A stretch of 64,000 bases of DNA from Kingdonia uniflora (GCA_014058105.1 JACGCM010000940.1:248001-312000), one strand, 5' to 3'. Numbered from the stretch's first letter, positions 1-12,440 are shown. The notes: generated from the sequence alone by a model not told the origin. Made by a program: numbers and translations.

Positions 1-187
1 CAATATGCATTGTAGCTTGTTTATCACATAATATGTTCATTGGTGAAGAAGTTTTGATCCACAAATCGTACAACAAAGCTTTAAGCCACATTAACTCGCA
101 TGCCATGAATGTCATGGCTCTATATTCAACCTTGGCACTAGAATGTGCAACAACACTCTTTTTTTACTTCTCCATGTGACTAAATTT
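1..187 (-). pseudogene. copia RNase H, 5' half, interrupted
   Basis: The minus strand reads SSAKVEYRAM, then CELMWLKALLYDL and MNILCDKQATMHI, the hallmark RNase H block of plant copia elements. Upstream in the same element the motif VTWRSKK is followed by one extra A in a run of A, a frameshift. The domain is cut at its start by the insertion 188-886, which separates VGGN (near 892-900) from VTWRSKK. The rest of the domain lies outside the window. Confidence 0.85.
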
Positions 188-886
188 ATGTTATTCAATC
201 TCCATGAACAAACAACACCTCATAAAGAGATGATTGAGTCTATACACACTATCTCCTTAAACACAAATTTGCCCCTGCCATAGTACTTTGCAGGAATGTA
301 GGCCCTTGTCTCCCATGATACAACGATTAGTCGCAGAGAGAGGAAAACACTTCTATCTCTCTGCCAAACAAACTTTGATTGTGTATATTTTCACTTTTGA
401 AAAATGACTCAAGAAAACTCTGAAAAACTGATGATAATAAATGAAAATGAAGTTGGGTAATATAGAGCATAGGTGACTCTTAACCAAGGGTCACACCTCA
501 AGTCAGTGTCTCTTCACCAAGAGTCACACTTTAAGGTGCGTCTATTGGAGACAACCCAACTCACATCTCAAACCTAAAAAAATGACTAAGTATTCTAAGG
601 AATCCTCATGAGCCCATGCCCCAAGGCCCAATCATAGACTTATAATAATAAGCGGGTTCCTAGGTCGAGCAAGCCCATGGGTATCCCATGCACCCAAGCT
701 AGTTTGCACACATGGGTTGCACATGCGCGTGTGACCCACCAACTCTCACATACATCATAACAAGTTAAGTGTTAGACTTACTTATATAGTAGAGTTGAGC
801 TTCCCTCATATCTAATGTGGGACTAAACACTTAGTTCTACCCTTCAAACCAAAAAGAAAACCAAAACATCCTTTGTATTTTCCAAT
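188..886 (-). mobile_element. LTR-like insertion (probable solo LTR) inside copia RNase H
   Basis: The conserved copia run VGGN-LVTWRSKK is split here, so the intervening bases are an insertion. Both sides carry aattt (183-187 and 887-891), consistent with a 5-bp target duplication. On the minus strand a TATA-like box (781-788 on +) lies where an LTR promoter would be. A block near 630-690, containing aatcatagacttataa, is shared with 56600-56670, next to a second copia pol end. Clean TG...CA termini are not visible, so the solo-LTR reading is inference. Confidence 0.6.
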
Positions 887-891
887 AATTT

Positions 892-2369
892 CCACCAACA
901 AAAGTACAATAACCAATAATAGATCGCCTCTCAACTAAACTACCCACATAGCCTGCATCCGTATAACCTGTGATAATAGTATGACCATTTCTTCACATCC
1001 AAATTTCTTGACCAAGTGACGCTTTCAAGTATTGGAGAATTCTATTAACCGCATTCATATAATTTTCTCTTGAAGCATGCATAAATTGACTTACCATACT
1101 TACTGCATAAGTGATGTCAGGACGAGTAAGAGTCAGGTAAATAAGCTTACCAACTAACCTTTGATATTGTCCAACATTTTATAAGAGTTCCCCTTAAAGA
1201 TCAAACTTTATGCAACTATCCGTCGGCGTTTTAACGGGCTTTATACCCAATTTTCTGGTTTCCTTCAAAAGATCAAATACATACTTTCGTTGATTTACGA
1301 AAAATCTTTTTTTCGAATAAATGACTTCCATTCCCAAAAAGTATTTCAAGATACCCAAATATTTAATATCGAATCTCCTGTGAAGGAGAGTTTTAAACCT
1401 TGTAATTTCTAGAGTGTCGTCAAATGTAATAACTATATCATCAACATAAACCAAGACTATCACACTGCCACACGTACCCTTCTTGAAGAATAAAGACGAA
1501 TCAGCCAAGCTTTTCTTAAACCCGTTATTAAGAAGAACAAAACTTAACACCTCATTCCAAGCTCATGGAGATTGCTTAAGACCATATATCGCCTTCTTTA
1601 ATTTACACACCATATCTTTTTTAGCTCCAAGATGATGTCCTGGTGGTAAACTCATGTAAACTTCTTATTTCAAATCTCCATGCAAAAATGCATTTTTCAC
1701 GTACATTTGGAATAATGTCCAACCATGATTGGCTGCAACTGATAATAAAACTCTGCCAATATTGATTTTTGTAATTGGGGTAAATATTTATTTGTGGTAA
1801 ACTTCATACGTTTGTGCATATCCCTTGGCTACTAATTTAGCTTTGTGTCTCCCAATAGTCCCATCACTCTTGTACTTGATTTTATACACCTCTTTCCTTC
1901 TGGCAATCTAACAATATCCCAACTTTAAATTTTTTTTTTCAGGGGCCTCAAGTTCTTGTTTCATGGCTTGTTTCCAAATTGGTTGGGTATTGATCTCTAG
2001 AAAATTATTGGGTTCATCGGTAAGAAAACTCAGAAAGGCACAATGAGAAAGGGAAACATTTGAGTACGTCAAATGATTTTGTATCGAAAACTTTCCACAG
2101 TGATAGGTATAAAAGTTATTGAACTTAGGAGGTGGTACATAGACTCTAGCTGAATGACGTATTGTTACTTCAGGATGAGCGACGGGTGAAGCTCCAGGTG
2201 AGGCATCTTTTTCGGTTTCGACGACAGGTTCAATATTTATGCTTTGTGTAGGTTGAGGAGTATCATTCGGGAAATGGCTATCAATTAGAAAAGGTACCAT
2301 GTTACTATGTCCCTCCCCATGTGACTGATTTTGATTGAAATCATCGTCTCTTGACTCAAAGAATGACAC
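892..2369 (-). pseudogene. copia reverse transcriptase (RVT_2), degenerate
   Basis: The linker ends in WKQAMKQELEA near 1930, and RT follows on the minus strand: a VKNAFLHGDL block, [22 protein letters not shown], then YVDDIVITF around 1430-1455 and the thumb motif YLGILKYFLGMEV. The C-terminal connection carries LTRPDITYAVSMVSQFM near 1100. YVDD, the catalytic loop, is intact. The first catalytic Asp, normally D in DVKNAF, reads Y, and a stop replaces R in the QSPRAW motif. Product: RNA-dependent DNA polymerase that copies the element RNA; no functional protein is expected. Confidence 0.88.
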
Positions 2370-2718
2370 ATTTTCAGCGAAATGAACGTCCCGGGATATA
2401 ACTACTTTTTAACTACTGGGATAATAACATTTATATCCCTTTTGGGTAGACGAATAACCGAAGAACGCGCATTTACTTGCACGTACATCAAGTTTATCCC
2501 TTTAAGCTGGAGGAACATTCATCTGATACTCCATTTTGTTGTGGAGTATGAACACAACTAGTGGTGAATGATTCCATGACTACTGAGATAATCGGAAAAG
2601 AAATTTTTGGTGAATTTAGTACCGTTATCGGATCGAAGAATTTTCACACGTGAATTACATTGATTAATAATCATCGAGTAGAATTCTTTGAAAGCTGACA
2701 CAACCTTACTTTTAAACT

Positions 2719-3130
2719 TTAACAAGTATACCCATGTTGTACGAGAACTATCATCAATAAATGTGACAAATATCTATAACCATCATAAGAATCAAGAGGT
2801 GCAGGTCCCCAAATATTGGAAAGGATTAACTCAAAAGGTTTGGCAGAGACAGATAAAGAAGAACTAAATGGTAAACGAGACTGTTTAGAGAATGGACATA
2901 TGTCACGAGTTTGAGAACTACTAGATGTAGTGGGAAACAGAATAGACAATATTTTATTCGATGGATGACCTAACCTTTTGTGCCAAATGTTTTGAGAGCT
3001 AATGGAATCAACATTTAATGTTTGTTTTGTCTGATTAAACAAATACAACCCATGTGAGAAAATGCCTTCACCAATCTTCTTCCCCATGACTCGATCATGG
3101 AAAATAACAGAGGTAGGAGAAAAAGTAACG
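2719..3130 (-). pseudogene. copia GAG-pre-integrase and integrase start
   Basis: The minus strand shows IWHKRLGHPSNK followed by DICPFSKQSRLPF, the HHCC zinc-binding head of copia integrase. The usual first Cys of the C-x2-C pair reads Arg (RDIC instead of CDIC), which would break zinc binding. It is followed by FELILSNIWGPAP, the start of the integrase core. The rest of the core (about 2400-2720) is badly degraded; no full D,D,E triad can be read. Confidence 0.82.
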
Positions 3131-4407
3131 TCACAATTGAGAGCATGCATTAGTGAGTTTTCCAACACATAATAAATTTGAAGGGAATGAAGGAATATAA
3201 AGAGCTTCAGAACCAGGATAATTAGGAAACATATGAATGGTTTCCCGACCTTGAATAGGAACTGATGTTCCATTAGCAACAGAGATCAATTGCTTATTAG
3301 GTTTGGAGTTAAAATTAAACAAATTATCGGAGTTGTTGGTCATGTGATCAGTAGCACCGGAATCTACAGCCCATGTAGTGTTATTAGATGCGGTTGAAAG
3401 TAAAGTGGTAAGGTTACCTGAAGCATGAGTAGTAGGTGATGGATATGAAGTGGAATCATGTTTACTAAGCTGTTGAAGAAGCTTTGCAAGTTGTCCAACA
3501 TCAATCTGAGCATCCGTCGTGGCACTGTTGGCTACTTTGTCAAAATTCGGCTTCAAATCAGGATGAAGAATCCAACACCAATCTTTGTAATGCTCAACCT
3601 TATTGCAAGATCATAACGAGGCTTTTTTGCTTGCTCTTGCGAGTAATTTTGCGCTTTACTTGTACTACCGAAGTACATTTTTTCATCTTCCTTGTGGCTA
3701 GTCATTAAAGCACTAGATTCCAAGTGCGACATGGTACTTCCCATAGCCTTCTTTTTGGTTTCTTCTTGCTGAATAGTGGCACAAACACTAGACAACGAAG
3801 GTAATTCCTACCAAGAGTTAACTACGAAGATTCTCATACTCTGGTTTGAGACCAGCTAGTAAATGAAACACCTTATCTTCTTTGGCTCTTTTTTGAAGAG
3901 TTTTGAGATCTATTGTAGGAGGCCGATATACATTTTATTCATCCCACATTGTTTTCAATTTTCCGAGATGTTCAAAAAATGACTCATCGCCTTGTTTACA
4001 TTCGGCAATTTCCTTTTTCAATTGAAAATTTCTCGCGGCGTTATTTTGATGACCATGCATCTCCTTAACGGAGTCCCAAAGGTCTATAGTAGTCTCGAAA
4101 AAAGCAAAAAAAAAAAATGTAATCTTTGGCTCCATGGAGTTGAGAAGCCAAGTCGTGATAACTTGATCGCTTGACTCCCACTCTCCGTACTTTGGATCTT
4201 CCAACTTAAGAACACATATTTTCCATTGATGTGTCCTATTTTGGATCTTCCTCCAAGTGAAAGCGACACCGCTCTAGTCCATGATATGTAGTTTAACCCA
4301 TAGAAAAGAATATATGAAAGTTTCATACTGGTGTTATGATCGTCGTCAACCATGAGCGAGATAAGAATAGATCTGACCAAGTGAATAGGCTGAAATATAT
4401 GTCCCAA
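3131..4407 (-). pseudogene. copia gag and aspartic protease
   Basis: The gag N-terminus near 4100-4407 has ISWTRAVSLSLGGRSKIGHINGK-type sequence, typical of plant copia gag (DUF4219/UBN2-like). Next comes the gag core at 3935-4204 (WDSVKEMHGHQNNAARNFQLKKEIAECKQG region). The protease at 3131-3556 carries WAVDSGATDHM, with the catalytic DSGA intact at about residue 65 of that frame. Several frames are needed to read through, so the polyprotein is broken. No CCHC zinc knuckle was recognised. Confidence 0.83.
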
Positions 4408-4528
4408 CTCCGAGTTAAGGATTTATATATTTATGGAATTTGAGTCAAGCGTGACGAAAGGCAGAGTCCTGCCTTCTTGTTTAGTTGAGAAGAGTATGAA
4501 ATTCGAGCAAAGCAAATTTAGAACTCCT

Positions 4529-4540
4529 GCTCTGATACCA
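4529..4540 (-). other. primer binding site, initiator tRNA-Met type
   Basis: The minus strand reads TGGTATCAGAGC, the standard plant copia PBS complementary to initiator tRNA-Met, directly after the LTR end ...CTGAACA. Confidence 0.9.
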
Positions 4541-4768
4541 TGTTCAGAAACATATGAGGAAATGATAGAATTCTTATTTATGAGTAGCTCCAATAGAGTT
4601 CTCCTTTATAGGTGACAACATAAAGTTCTAGAGAAGAAGATTCTAGAGACTATTTATATATTTACATTATGTGCAAATATTTTTCTAGAAGTATTCTGTA
4701 GGGAGAAATCTAGAAGTATGTGTAGAAATGTTTAGAAGTATTCTAGAATGATCTCTTATTCTCCAATA
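4541..4768 (-). repeat. copia 5' LTR
   Basis: Bounded internally by the PBS and ending in CA on the minus strand. The start is placed at TATTGGAGAATAAG, probably a mutated TGTTGGAGAA. Contains a TATA box (minus TATATAAATAG, 4650-4660) and several tctagaa repeats. The outer border is accurate to a few bases only, because the partner LTR is outside the window. Confidence 0.75.
4650..4660 (-). promoter_or_regulatory. TATA box of the copia LTR
   Basis: TATATAAATAG on the minus strand, about 110 bases before the PBS, the expected place for the LTR promoter. Confidence 0.6.
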
Positions 4769-6091
4769 AATAATTTGTTTAGGGAATAAAAAAAAAACGT
4801 TATTTTCTGAGAGTTCGTGTTGTCACGTGGAAGATATTAAATTGAATGGTGTTATTTCTCCCTTTTAAGTGAAAATTCCGTTTTGCCGGAGAATGGAACA
4901 CTCATAAGTGAACGGTCAATGTTTGCCATACTTTCTTCTTCTAAGGTTGTTTATAGCTCTATGATTTTCACAAGGTAACACTCCTTAACTTGACTCTCTT
5001 GTTGCATCTGTTGCATCACAGATTATAAGGAAAAGCTTGAGGGTACTCATAGAAATGGACTTGAGGGTTCTCACTCTTCTTTACGCCATGGTTATGTTCA
5101 CAGTTCGCAGTTCGCATCTTAAACACATTATAGCTTTTTATGATAAGAACCTGATACGTTTTATCTGTAAATTAATTTGAATGCAACTCTTCTATAATAT
5201 AGGGCCTCGACTAGGTGATTGTTGCGAACCTACATGATTTGTTGGAAATATTTCAATTAATGCTAACCAAGATTGGACTCTCATTTTTCTGATAGATTGC
5301 AAATTTATATTCGTCAATTGTCACTGCTTTGTCGTCTCCTTTTACTTACTGTGGACATCTCTGAGAAAATCGGAGACCACAAGTTCGTTAAGTTGTTTGA
5401 TAATAACTTATCATGCTGAGAGTAGAATCTATAAAACACAAAGAAGTATTATAGACATATATTGCGCTTCATTGGAAGCAAATAGTATGCGACTATGCAT
5501 CGCTAGTCGCTACAGGGAAGGCAAACACATACACAAACAGGAAGATCCCATAGTTATTTTGTAAAAATGGTCTAGTGCAAGAGAAGGGTATGGGGCAACG
5601 AGGGCAATAGTATGAGGAAAGAAACGAGTTACCTCAGAAGACATATTTCCCTAGTCCCTAGAGAAATCCAAGATGAAGTCAGATCACTTTCCATCGTCTC
5701 TCAGTTCGCTGCATGCACTCCTTTCATGAACACATGTCAATGGAAAGATCAATCCACTCAACGGTACTATGACTAACCAAGCACTAACAAAACGAGTTAC
5801 CTCACTCTATCTCCCATAAAGTTAATGAAGATCCCCTGGATTTACAATATGCAAATTGGTTGTGTTGCTGGTTTGCTTCTTTGCTTGTTAGATCCTACTC
5901 ATTATTGGTAGGAACAAAAAATTGCATTACCACAAAAGGGTTAATATCGTAGATCATCTTCCAGCAGTAACGAAGTTATGAACTACAAATACTGAAAAGA
6001 AGTAGCCAAGAGTCAATCTTAGTACATTAATAGGCCATAAAGATGCAAGCAGAAAGAAAAAAGGGATAATTTTATCCAATTTTTGACAAGT
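4769..6091. other. intergenic, includes ACLA 3'UTR
   Basis: No convincing coding region or repeat was found on either strand. The last few hundred bases before 6092 should contain the ACLA 3' untranslated region and polyadenylation signals. Confidence 0.5.
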
Positions 6092-9000
6092 TTATGCTGC
6101 AGCGGTGATGCACTCAATCGCTTCTTTGCATATTCCCGTCATTGTTTCCTCAGGCCCATAAACCTGTAAACGAAGAGTAAAAATAGGGAGTCTCAGTTTC
6201 TTTCCACCTAGTTATCATTGGAAGTATGGTTTCTACATATCTTTTTCTTACCTCAAGAGGAATGCCTATTTCTTCACCAAGAACACGCATTTTTGCGAGA
6301 CCCGTTTGGTAATTGGGGCCTCCTCTCCTCACATACACATGCATTCGTGATGCTTTAAGCTTTGATTCCTGTTTAACCAGAAGTAGGACCACCTTATTAC
6401 TCAATAAATTACATTATTGATAGCATTAGGATCATTGAGATTAAATATTAAACCAACCTTCTCTCTTAAGGCTCGAATTATACCGCTAAATGTGGCAGCA
6501 ACATCTGTAAAATTAGCTATTCCACCTCCAATTACAAGAGCTCTCTTACGACCATCTGGGTCCGCGGTTGCGCACTATCAAATTCATGAGATGGTTCATC
6601 AGCTAATAGAAAATCAAACTAGAAACTTTATAAAACTGTGTGTGCTTAATATATGTATGTTCAAATACAGACAGAAGCTCGCTCTGCACATGCAGTAACA
6701 CAAAACAGGTAAGAGTGCTACGCACGTCAATAACAACTCTAGCATACTGCAACACCTCATCTTCATTTGGGGCACCGCTATATTCAGCATAGTTCCCAAG
6801 CTCAGAGGCATAACCAAGATCTCCGACCTATAAGCGTTGCCACACACAAGCAAATGTTAAAGTGTTGTCAAGATTATAAATCTTTATTTCTGCTTCTTAA
6901 ATACTGGATCTCTTTGAAAACCACCATACCGTATCTGCATAGATAACACTAGCACCTCCTCCAGCTACCATAGTCCAAATTCGTCCCATTGGGTTCAAAA
7001 CTGTGAATTTCAAGGATGCACTAGTCTGCAAACAAAATATTCATTATAATCTTCACAACACCCAATAGATTCAGAAGTAAACTAAGTTTTTTGCTATACA
7101 TTTTGAATTGTTTATATGGTCTATAACTGGAATGCCATTGCTCCTAAGAAATTGGTTACCCCGCAAACAAACTAAGACAAACAGTTATTTCAGATCAACT
7201 CACAAGCTTTCCAGGATCTTATCACTTCAAATGAAAAGATTGATTCAGTATGTACCTTTTCATCCAATTGATGGATAAAGCTTTCTGTGGAACTCATAAC
7301 ACGGCCAAATGGCAACGGAAACTCAATATTACCCCACCTACATAAACAGCGCCAAGTACGCATATGTCAAATTAATTGGTGATACTCAATCAGTTCAATT
7401 TATTCGGTTCATATAGATAATGAATATCAAATAAGGAAATCCAAACTGTACTTCTTGAAGTTTTTGAAAGAAGCAGTATCGTCTAGCTCTCCTCTCATAT
7501 CTAGAGGATATGGCTTTCCTTCAACCAAAGTGAAGGGATTCATCTCCAAGAAAGTGAAATCTAGATCTGACCATATAGAAGAGTGTGAATATAATTACAA
7601 TAAGATTTTTATTTTTTTGGAATAATGTACTATAGAGGAAAAGGGAGATCAACTAACTGAAGTGCTTTATCATACCAGAAAAGATAGAGAAAACAGATTT
7701 GATGAACTCCTCGATTGTATCTTTGATCTGAACCAAACATTAAACATCAACTTTAACGTCTACAATGCATGAAACACTTTTGGCCAGAAAAGACAAAAAT
7801 ATAGATAATTTGATTGCACTAAACAGGCACTCGCTTCAGTTACAAGTGAGAGCATTATGCAGAACAAGGCATTACATTATATATAACACGATATTACCTC
7901 CAAAGGCAGTGTTGCGATTAGCGGAGCACATGTTTCTGCCGTAAAAGACGTTCCTGTTGGGACGAATATAGTCTTGACCTGGATAAGGCAGCAATCAAAT
8001 GCAACTTAACTCTTCATGTTGAATTGTTTGAGACAATTCATGTGTCAAATAACTAAAGAGAGAGAAACAAAATGCTAGCATGTGCATATGTAAGACTAAA
8101 GTAGTAATTTTTCTAATGTCAGAAAAATTGATCTATATATGGAGCTGTGTAAGCACAGTATTCGACCGCTGAAAATACAGACTGTAGATTTCTAACAACA
8201 GGAAAACAGCTCATACCTTATTCCAATTCTCTTCAATTTCAATTCCTCCGCATTCTGAAAAGCTTATGCTACATCCAAGTCGATCAGACACAATATTGAG
8301 ATAGAACTCTTCATTGTGTGGAACAAAGGGTTCAACAATGAATGTGGTTATCGGTCCTTTGCAGCCTCCCATCTCCACCTATAACCCCAAGAAAACATGC
8401 CCGTAGAACATTCATGTTAGTAAGAAAACGAGCAGAGGGCCTAAAACAGAACAAAATTCTATTACATATTAGTTCAGCTACCTCTTTGCCAAGACGTTCT
8501 TTAACAAAAGCATCAACTTGCGCTAAATCTAGATTTAGGGCAACCAAACCGCTCTTCCCTCGTTTCCCAAACAACATGTCTGGCTTCACAACTAGTTTTT
8601 CTGATGAAAGCCATGACTCTTTATCTGCCAACTCGTTGAGATCAGTCGACTCTGTAACCTAAGACATCATAGAGAAAAGGACATACTCTTAAAAATGGAT
8701 ACTTTGGATACTTCGATCAAATTGCCAAATCATCAAAAGATTTTAAATTTTACCTAAACACATCAAAAGTATTATCGGTTACAAGCAGAACACAGGAGGG
8801 AATCTACTTGCACTAGCACTAAATCTAACTCCCATCTATGTTCATTAGTAGAAAGTATAATCCAAAAAACAGAACGCAGAAAGTTGATTGACGATATAAT
8901 TTTAGCAGGAAAATAACAATCAAGAGTATATGCGCATACAATTAAGCATGTATTACAATACCGCACTAATAACATAATCATCAATGTTTAACAATTAGAT

Positions 9001-9635
9001 CCTCACCACCATGGTGGAGAGAAACGATCTCTACTCACAAGGAATTTGTTGCCACGTAGCAATAAAATGGGCATAATGCTAATTTTACAACCAAAACAGC
9101 TAGAGTAATTATTATTTATTCCATGTGGCTATCTAATTCCTTGTGGACTAGAGATTGATTCTCTTGGCAACCTGACTCTAGTTTTACATATTTCAGATTA
9201 TTAGATGGGATTAACAATTAAGAGAGTAAAACTTGTTGTTGTTTTTTTTTTTTCCAGCATAGTAATAAGATACACAAACAGAATTTAATATAAACGACAG
9301 AAGTAACTTAATCACATCTTTTAGTAAGGTACTTAATTACGCCGTCTTTAGATCAAACACAAAACAGTAGAGACGACCTAATGAACTATTGTGAATTTCT
9401 TCAGATCTCATTATATATACATTCACTAACGTGAATCAATCATCCCTCGTAACAAAGATCGCACAGTTAAACAAACTTACAATCTAAATCGATCACATAC
9501 TAGTAGCGATCTAAGATGACAAATAACAAAAAATACCTGAACCGATTTGATGCTTAAATCCATCCCAGCAATCCTTTTAAAATGTTCCTTCAACAATCTC
9601 TTTGAATCGTACTCTCTGATCTTCTTCCTCGCCAT
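6092..9635 (-). CDS. ACLA: ATP-citrate synthase alpha chain (ATP-citrate lyase subunit A), 12 coding exons
   Basis: Plant ACLA partners ACLB in the cytosol to cleave citrate with ATP and CoA, giving acetyl-CoA and oxaloacetate. Exons (high to low): 9635-9537, 8658-8482, 8378-8217, 7978-7898, 7727-7676, 7566-7452, 7337-7256, 7025-6930, 6827-6726, 6574-6458, 6368-6252, 6163-6092. All introns are GT-AG and phases agree. The sum is 1272 bases, 423 codons plus stop, the usual plant ACLA length. Start [18 protein letters not shown] and [20 protein letters not shown] mark the N-terminal ATP-grasp half (like succinyl-CoA ligase beta). [43 protein letters not shown] and [15 protein letters not shown] mark the C-terminal citrate-binding half. 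The protein ends ITAAA. No stop or frameshift was seen, so it should be functional. The isoform number cannot be assigned. Confidence 0.97.
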
Positions 9636-9873
9636 TCTCACCTAACTGTCACAAAACCAATTAAGATCTACATTACAAACATCTCAAATCTAAGACGAAT
9701 TACACACAGATCTAGACGAATTAAGATAAACAATTAAATTTAGAGATAGAAATCGAAACCCTAAAAATCAAATCGAAGTACCTGTTTGGAGAGAGAAAAT
9801 AAGAAATCTAAGTTGGGAGATCTAGAGAGAGATAAATAAATGAGTGTGGATCTTGCGGATGAATTTATAAAAT
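9636..9873 (-). promoter_or_regulatory. ACLA 5'UTR with intron, and TATA box
   Basis: A GT-AG intron fits 9781-9646: donor AAACAG|GTACTT and acceptor TGTGACAG|TTAGGTGAGA, ten bases before the ATG. The 5' exon is the pyrimidine-rich stretch around 9782-9840. A TATA box (minus TTTATAAATTC) lies at about 9861-9871. Leader introns are common in highly expressed plant metabolic genes. Positions are inferred from motifs, without transcript evidence. Confidence 0.6.
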
Positions 9874-10047
9874 GGGGAAGGATTTGGATAAATAATTTAA
9901 TAAGTTTTTAGCGGGAAGGTACGACACATGACTTCTCCCCCACCTAACCGTTTCTTTTATCAGCCAACGACCATAGCTTTGATTAGTGTTTCTCCAAGAC
10001 TATATTTTCTTTTTTTTTAGAGTTGCCTGGACATGCCAAGTGACTAT

Positions 10048-10077
10048 GGTGGCGGTGGTGGTGGTGGTGGTGGCGGC
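10048..10077. repeat. GGT/GGC microsatellite
   Basis: Ten consecutive triplets, GGT with two GGC. In one plus-strand frame this reads as a glycine run after LDMPSDY, so it could be a relic of a coding end, but nothing else supports a gene. Confidence 0.85.
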
Positions 10078-10716
10078 ATCACCTGCAGGTCGTCTGACTG
10101 ATCCATCAGGACTCAAGAGGTGTTGCTGATTTTGAAGAAATCTTTACTTATATATAGCTTGTTGAACAAGAGATAATTGATTTTTTATTTTGTATACAGT
10201 AGTGGAAACACCGTAAACTTGTGTTGCTTTGGGGAGGTTTTCATTATTATTAAGATATACAGTCCAACATTGAGCATATCAAGCCTTGCACCTCAAAATA
10301 TAAGATTTTTGGGCTATACCTTGCACCCCAGCTTCAATAATTATCTGCATTAGTTTGTATTGGTTGAATGCTGCTCTTTCATGGTTAAATAAACTTGGAA
10401 GACATTATTCTAGTGCATTGGGACCACCATCGATCTTTAATTTTTTGCAAACAAGATGATGACTTGGTGTTGAACAGATGTTGAAGCATACCATACCTAC
10501 CCGGGGTAGATCAAAGCCAACCCTCTTTGAACAATACAACTGATGTAGCGACTTAAGATACCCTAGAAAAACAAAAAACTTGTATAGCAGACATGTTTAT
10601 TGGACTTTGGACTTGCGTTGTATTTTCACTCTCACACCAACCCTAACACATGCAATGATACTAGAAAAATGATAAGTTTTTGAAAACATCAGCTGGACTG
10701 AGGTTGCTATTGTTAC

Positions 10717-11640
10717 CTTTGGTCTCGTCACTTGCACGGACATGCGGTTGGTGAACCGCATCCAATACTTAGTGTTCACTACCATTTCAGGTCCAAGAGC
10801 TGCACAAGTATATTGGATACACAGACTAAAGATTCTAACAGATAGATGCAGCTTTGTGCAAATATGAAGGTTGTATCTACAATAATACATCACAAGAAAC
10901 TGTAGAAGCTATCTTCTTGTAACATATAAACATAAATACTGATTAATAAGACAACATGAGCATGGAATAAAAACCGCCAAAGCCATCTAAGTATATTTAC
11001 TGATTCAATAATTAGTTTTGCCTGTGATACAGATTTTTCTCTGGGATCCTCGTCCAAAATACTAACAATAAAACAGGGATATTTGTAAAGACAGATTTTA
11101 TTAGTTATTATATATGTAATAAAGACAACCATTGAGATGTTTATTTGCCCCATTGAGGAGATATGTTGACTATTTTACAGTTAGTACATGATTTGATGTT
11201 GTGAAAATATAACTACTTGGTATTATTGTTTATGCTTGCCTCGAGTATAATTGATAAAATCATATATATTAGGCACAATATGAGAAATTATTGCGAACGT
11301 TTGGTTGTAAATGTTTTCGGTTGTAAATCAGTAAATTTAACAAATTTGTATGAAAATTTTAGAATATTTCTGGAATGGGGTGTGGCAACGTTTTCATGTG
11401 TTTGAGTGCTGCTATTTGTAGTATGTAGAGATGCCATTAGGCAAACCTAGGAAGACTTTCTTGTTCTTACTTTTGCACACTTTGCCATTTAAATCCACTT
11501 CTGATTCCTACTTTTGGTCATTCTATATTTTCAGTAGTCTTTGAAAACCGAAAGGGAAGAGTAGAGAGCTGTATTACCCCATGAAGATATATGCCATCAA
11601 GGTCTGAAGTAGATCCAAAGAAATCACCTGTGCTAAGTAG
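10717..11640 (-). pseudogene. exon-like fragments of an unidentified gene
   Basis: Three short minus-strand pieces look like exons. 10799-10717 (acceptor GTGCAG, donor GTAACA) reads LGPEMVVNTKYWMRF. 11061-11001 (acceptor TTAG, donor GTAAAT) reads ILDEDPREKSVSQAKLIIES. Around 11640-11570, after CTTAG, the sequence reads TGDFFGSTSDLDGIYLHG. None is recognised and no full gene model links them. They may be remnants of a host gene truncated by rearrangement, or chance open frames. The rest of 9880-12018 shows nothing definite. Confidence 0.3.
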
Positions 11641-12018
11641 GCAGAGCCTCAGCTATATACTTTTATGACGGTCTTCGGAAATCTTTTACTTGAATAGGAA
11701 AATGTTTGTTTGTTATTATTTAAATCCTCTTCGGTATTTCACATTTTGATGTCTGAGGGTTCATTAATATCTGACAATAATCATTCTAGTTTAGTGACAA
11801 TAATCATTCTAGTTCATTAACTCATCCTGTAACCATCATCATCATGTAAAAATTCTTTGTAGTTTTCAATGAATTTAGTTTTCATCTGCAACTTCTTCAT
11901 GTCTGATAATGAATTTAGGGCCTCTTCAGTTTCAGGATTGCGGTCTTGCAATTTTGTATGTTTATCTTTTGCCCTTATTGGCCTTTCAAAAAAATTCTTG
12001 CCCTTACTATAGAGTATG

Positions 12019-12023
12019 GAACC
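12019..12023. repeat. target-site duplication, left copy, outer LTR element
   Basis: gaacc here matches gaacc at 30597-30601, immediately outside the two LTR ends. Confidence 0.85.
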
Positions 12024-12425
12024 TTATGTGAATCATCTTTCATAATCGTTTCTCACATGTCAACAGACTATTTATATTTATGTTTTTTTGATTCAAGCCT
12101 CTCTGCTAGAGATGCTTAGTAGGTTTTAGGGAGTTCATAATAAACAAACACAATGTTAAGAGAGTATTTTTCCCAGTTTCTAGAATATTCTTAATTGTGA
12201 TTTTCATCCCCTTATGTTCTATAAAAGAGATGCTAGGTTCTCTATTTTAATTGGAGTTGTTGAAGTTGATGGTTTGAAGTAAATTTAGTTTAGGTTTTAG
12301 TTTAAACTTTTGTTTAGTTTGATTTGAAGTTAGTTTTGTGTTTCAGTGTTAGTAAAAACCCTAATTTTAATTAGGTTAACGTTTATCAATCTGAGTTCTT
12401 GCTTCCGCAACTTAGATTTACATTA
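12024..12425 (+). repeat. 5' LTR of the small retroelement
   Basis: Begins TTATGTGAATC (TGATGTG in the other LTR) and ends TTTACATTA. It contains tctataaaagagatgctagg, a TATA-like promoter also present in the 3' LTR at about 13345. Confidence 0.88.
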
Positions 12426-12428
12426 AAT

Positions 12429-12440
12429 TGGTACAAGAGC
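12429..12440 (+). other. PBS variant
   Basis: TGGTACAAGAGC three bases after the LTR, close to the initiator-Met PBS TGGTATCAGAGC with two changes. Confidence 0.6.

Larger units (their letters stand above)
1..4768 (-). mobile_element. Ty1/copia retrotransposon, 5' part, degenerate
   Basis: Reading the minus strand from high to low coordinates gives the copia order: 5' LTR (4541-4768), PBS (4529-4540), gag, aspartic protease, GAG-pre-integrase and integrase start, reverse transcriptase, RNase H. The element runs off the left edge of the window, so its 3' LTR is not seen. Frames are interrupted by stops and frameshifts, and a separate 699-bp insertion sits at 188-886. RT before RNase H with integrase upstream identifies Ty1/copia and excludes Ty3/gypsy. 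It is a dead copy. Confidence 0.93.

Noticed and set aside
3484..3708. Plus-strand ORF opposite the copia gag-protease
   Set aside because: Antisense shadow; the minus strand carries the protease motif DSGA.
8332..8662. Overlapping open frames on both strands of the ACLA exon 2-3 region
   Set aside because: They are read-through of exon 2 into its intron, or antisense shadows; the exon model explains the sequence completely.
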